DNA of 64,000 nt from contig NZ_JABXYJ010000004.1 in NCBI RefSeq assembly GCF_013377855.1, positions 62,001 to 126,000 of the forward strand, given 5' to 3'. The DNA comes from Cognatundibacterium oligocarboniphilum (GTDB taxonomy: Bacteria > Pseudomonadota > Gammaproteobacteria > Burkholderiales > Burkholderiaceae_D). This document shows, piece after piece, positions 63,567 to 64,000 of this stretch (position 1 is the first letter of the stretch; each line of letters starts with the position of its first letter). The position numbers and the translations under genes are program-made. The notes beneath the pieces were generated by a model. It saw only the letters and a program-made list of their open reading frames with translations, was not told the DNA's origin and made no database searches.

Positions 63567-64000
63567 TTACCACGCTGCAGCATAGATTGCGCGGGCATCG
63601 GTTAATCCCACTTCACGTGGATTATTGCCGAGCAGACGGGTTTGCAGCATTGCATCGGCGGCAAGACGATCCAGATCCTGTTGCTGAATGCCGACCTGGC
63701 GCAGACGGGTTTCTATTCCTGTCCGGAATGCCAGATCTTCCATTGCGCTGATTAAGGCGTTGCAGCGCGCTTCGTTACTGCCTCTGGCATCAGGAGCAAT
63801 AATATCGGCCAGTTCTGCATACAGTTCAGACGCAGCAACAGCGTTAAACCGGAGGACATGCGGCAGGACCAGTGAATTGGATAAGCCGTGCGGCACATGG
63901 AAAATTCCGCCAATCGGGTAGGCCAGTGCGTGCACGGCTGCACAGGGTGCATTGGCGAAAGACTGGCCGGCCATCATGGCACCCAGCAACATAGATTGGC
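63567..64000 (-). CDS. Iron-containing alcohol dehydrogenase, 3' part
   Basis: The visible 144 residues are the C-terminal half of a group III (iron-type) alcohol dehydrogenase. AMM-GQSFANAPCAAVHALAYPIGG and FHVPHGLSNSLVLPHVLRFN carry conserved metal-binding His residues (AVHALAYP, VPHGLSN). The frame runs off the window edge, so the N-terminal nucleotide-binding domain lies outside. Length, metal ligand set and substrate cannot be completed. The last residues are DARAIYAAAW. Confidence 0.92.
   Translation of the reverse strand, partial: QSMLLGAMMAGQSFANAPCAAVHALAYPIGGIFHVPHGLSNSLVLPHVLRFNAVAASELYAELADIIAPDARGSNEARCNALISAMEDLAFRTGIETRLRQVGIQQQDLDRLAADAMLQTRLLGNNPREVGLTDARAIYAAAW

Noticed and set aside
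1-64000. CRISPR arrays, rRNA or tRNA genes
   Set aside because: No regularly spaced direct repeats and no cloverleaf with a recognisable TPsiC arm were seen. A tRNAscan run would be decisive.

Overview
The window is bacterial and chromosome-like. It most resembles a betaproteobacterium of the order Burkholderiales, plausibly Oxalobacteraceae. That placement rests on family resemblance (GTP-dependent PEP carboxykinase, a BtaA-like lipid enzyme, a Burkholderia-type porin, a five-gene Liv transporter, an AsnC-controlled PutA) and not on a marker gene. No rRNA, tRNA, CRISPR array or intact IS element was seen. Most genes have a moderate GC content. The block at about 12.6-24.1 kb looks richer in GC and has a different codon style.

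Layout. 0-6.4 kb: end of a GGDEF-EAL protein, a DyP-type peroxidase, two aminotransferases (AlaC-like, HisC), a short asparaginase and two unknown proteins. 6.5-7.1 kb: a guanidine-II (mini-ykkC) riboswitch in front of a Gdx/SugE guanidinium exporter. 7.37-8.27 kb: a decayed integron, with a 43-codon remnant of an integron integrase, a presumed attI/Pc region and one gene cassette with a well-formed attC site. 8.3-12.4 kb: a hydroxyacid dehydrogenase, PEP carboxykinase, and a substrate-binding-protein-like gene whose signal peptide is interrupted by a stop codon.

12.37-25.28 kb: an apparent mobile island, bounded by imperfect inverted repeats and a broken tyrosine-recombinase end. It carries an 11-gene iron/metallophore operon on the minus strand: hemP, TonB-dependent receptor, SbnB-, SbnH- and SbnA-like enzymes, MATE exporter, FecB/D/C/E-type importer and a SbnI-like ParB-fold protein. 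A sigma70-like promoter with an embedded Fur box precedes it. The operon can make 2,3-diaminopropionate and has a decarboxylase, an exporter, a receptor and an importer. It has no NIS synthetase and no NRPS, so its product is unknown. A fur-like pseudogene with two frameshifts lies beside the promoter.

25.3-35.2 kb: small membrane proteins, a LysR regulator, two sensor kinases, riboflavin synthase, a PcaC-like decarboxylase and an HD-GYP response regulator. 34.8-39.1 kb: AsnC regulator and divergent bifunctional PutA. 39.3-43.9 kb: a gluconate-type locus (LacI/GntR repressor, gluconokinase, MFS carrier, porin) with two palindromic operators. 44.0-48.9 kb: livGFKHM branched-chain amino acid/amide transporter. 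49.1-54.5 kb: GMC oxidoreductase, nitronate monooxygenase-like flavoprotein, MmsA-type dehydrogenase and divergent LysR. 54.6-61.6 kb: periplasmic binding protein, FKBP isomerase, glycerol kinase, small envelope proteins, and a BtaA-like enzyme followed by an acyltransferase-like protein. 61.6-63.6 kb: a long AT-rich region with five perfect DnaA boxes and a duplicated DnaA-box/GTTAAC/AT-rich module, which is a candidate replication origin or DnaA-binding locus. A GNAT gene interrupts it, and the 3' end of an iron-type alcohol dehydrogenase closes the window.
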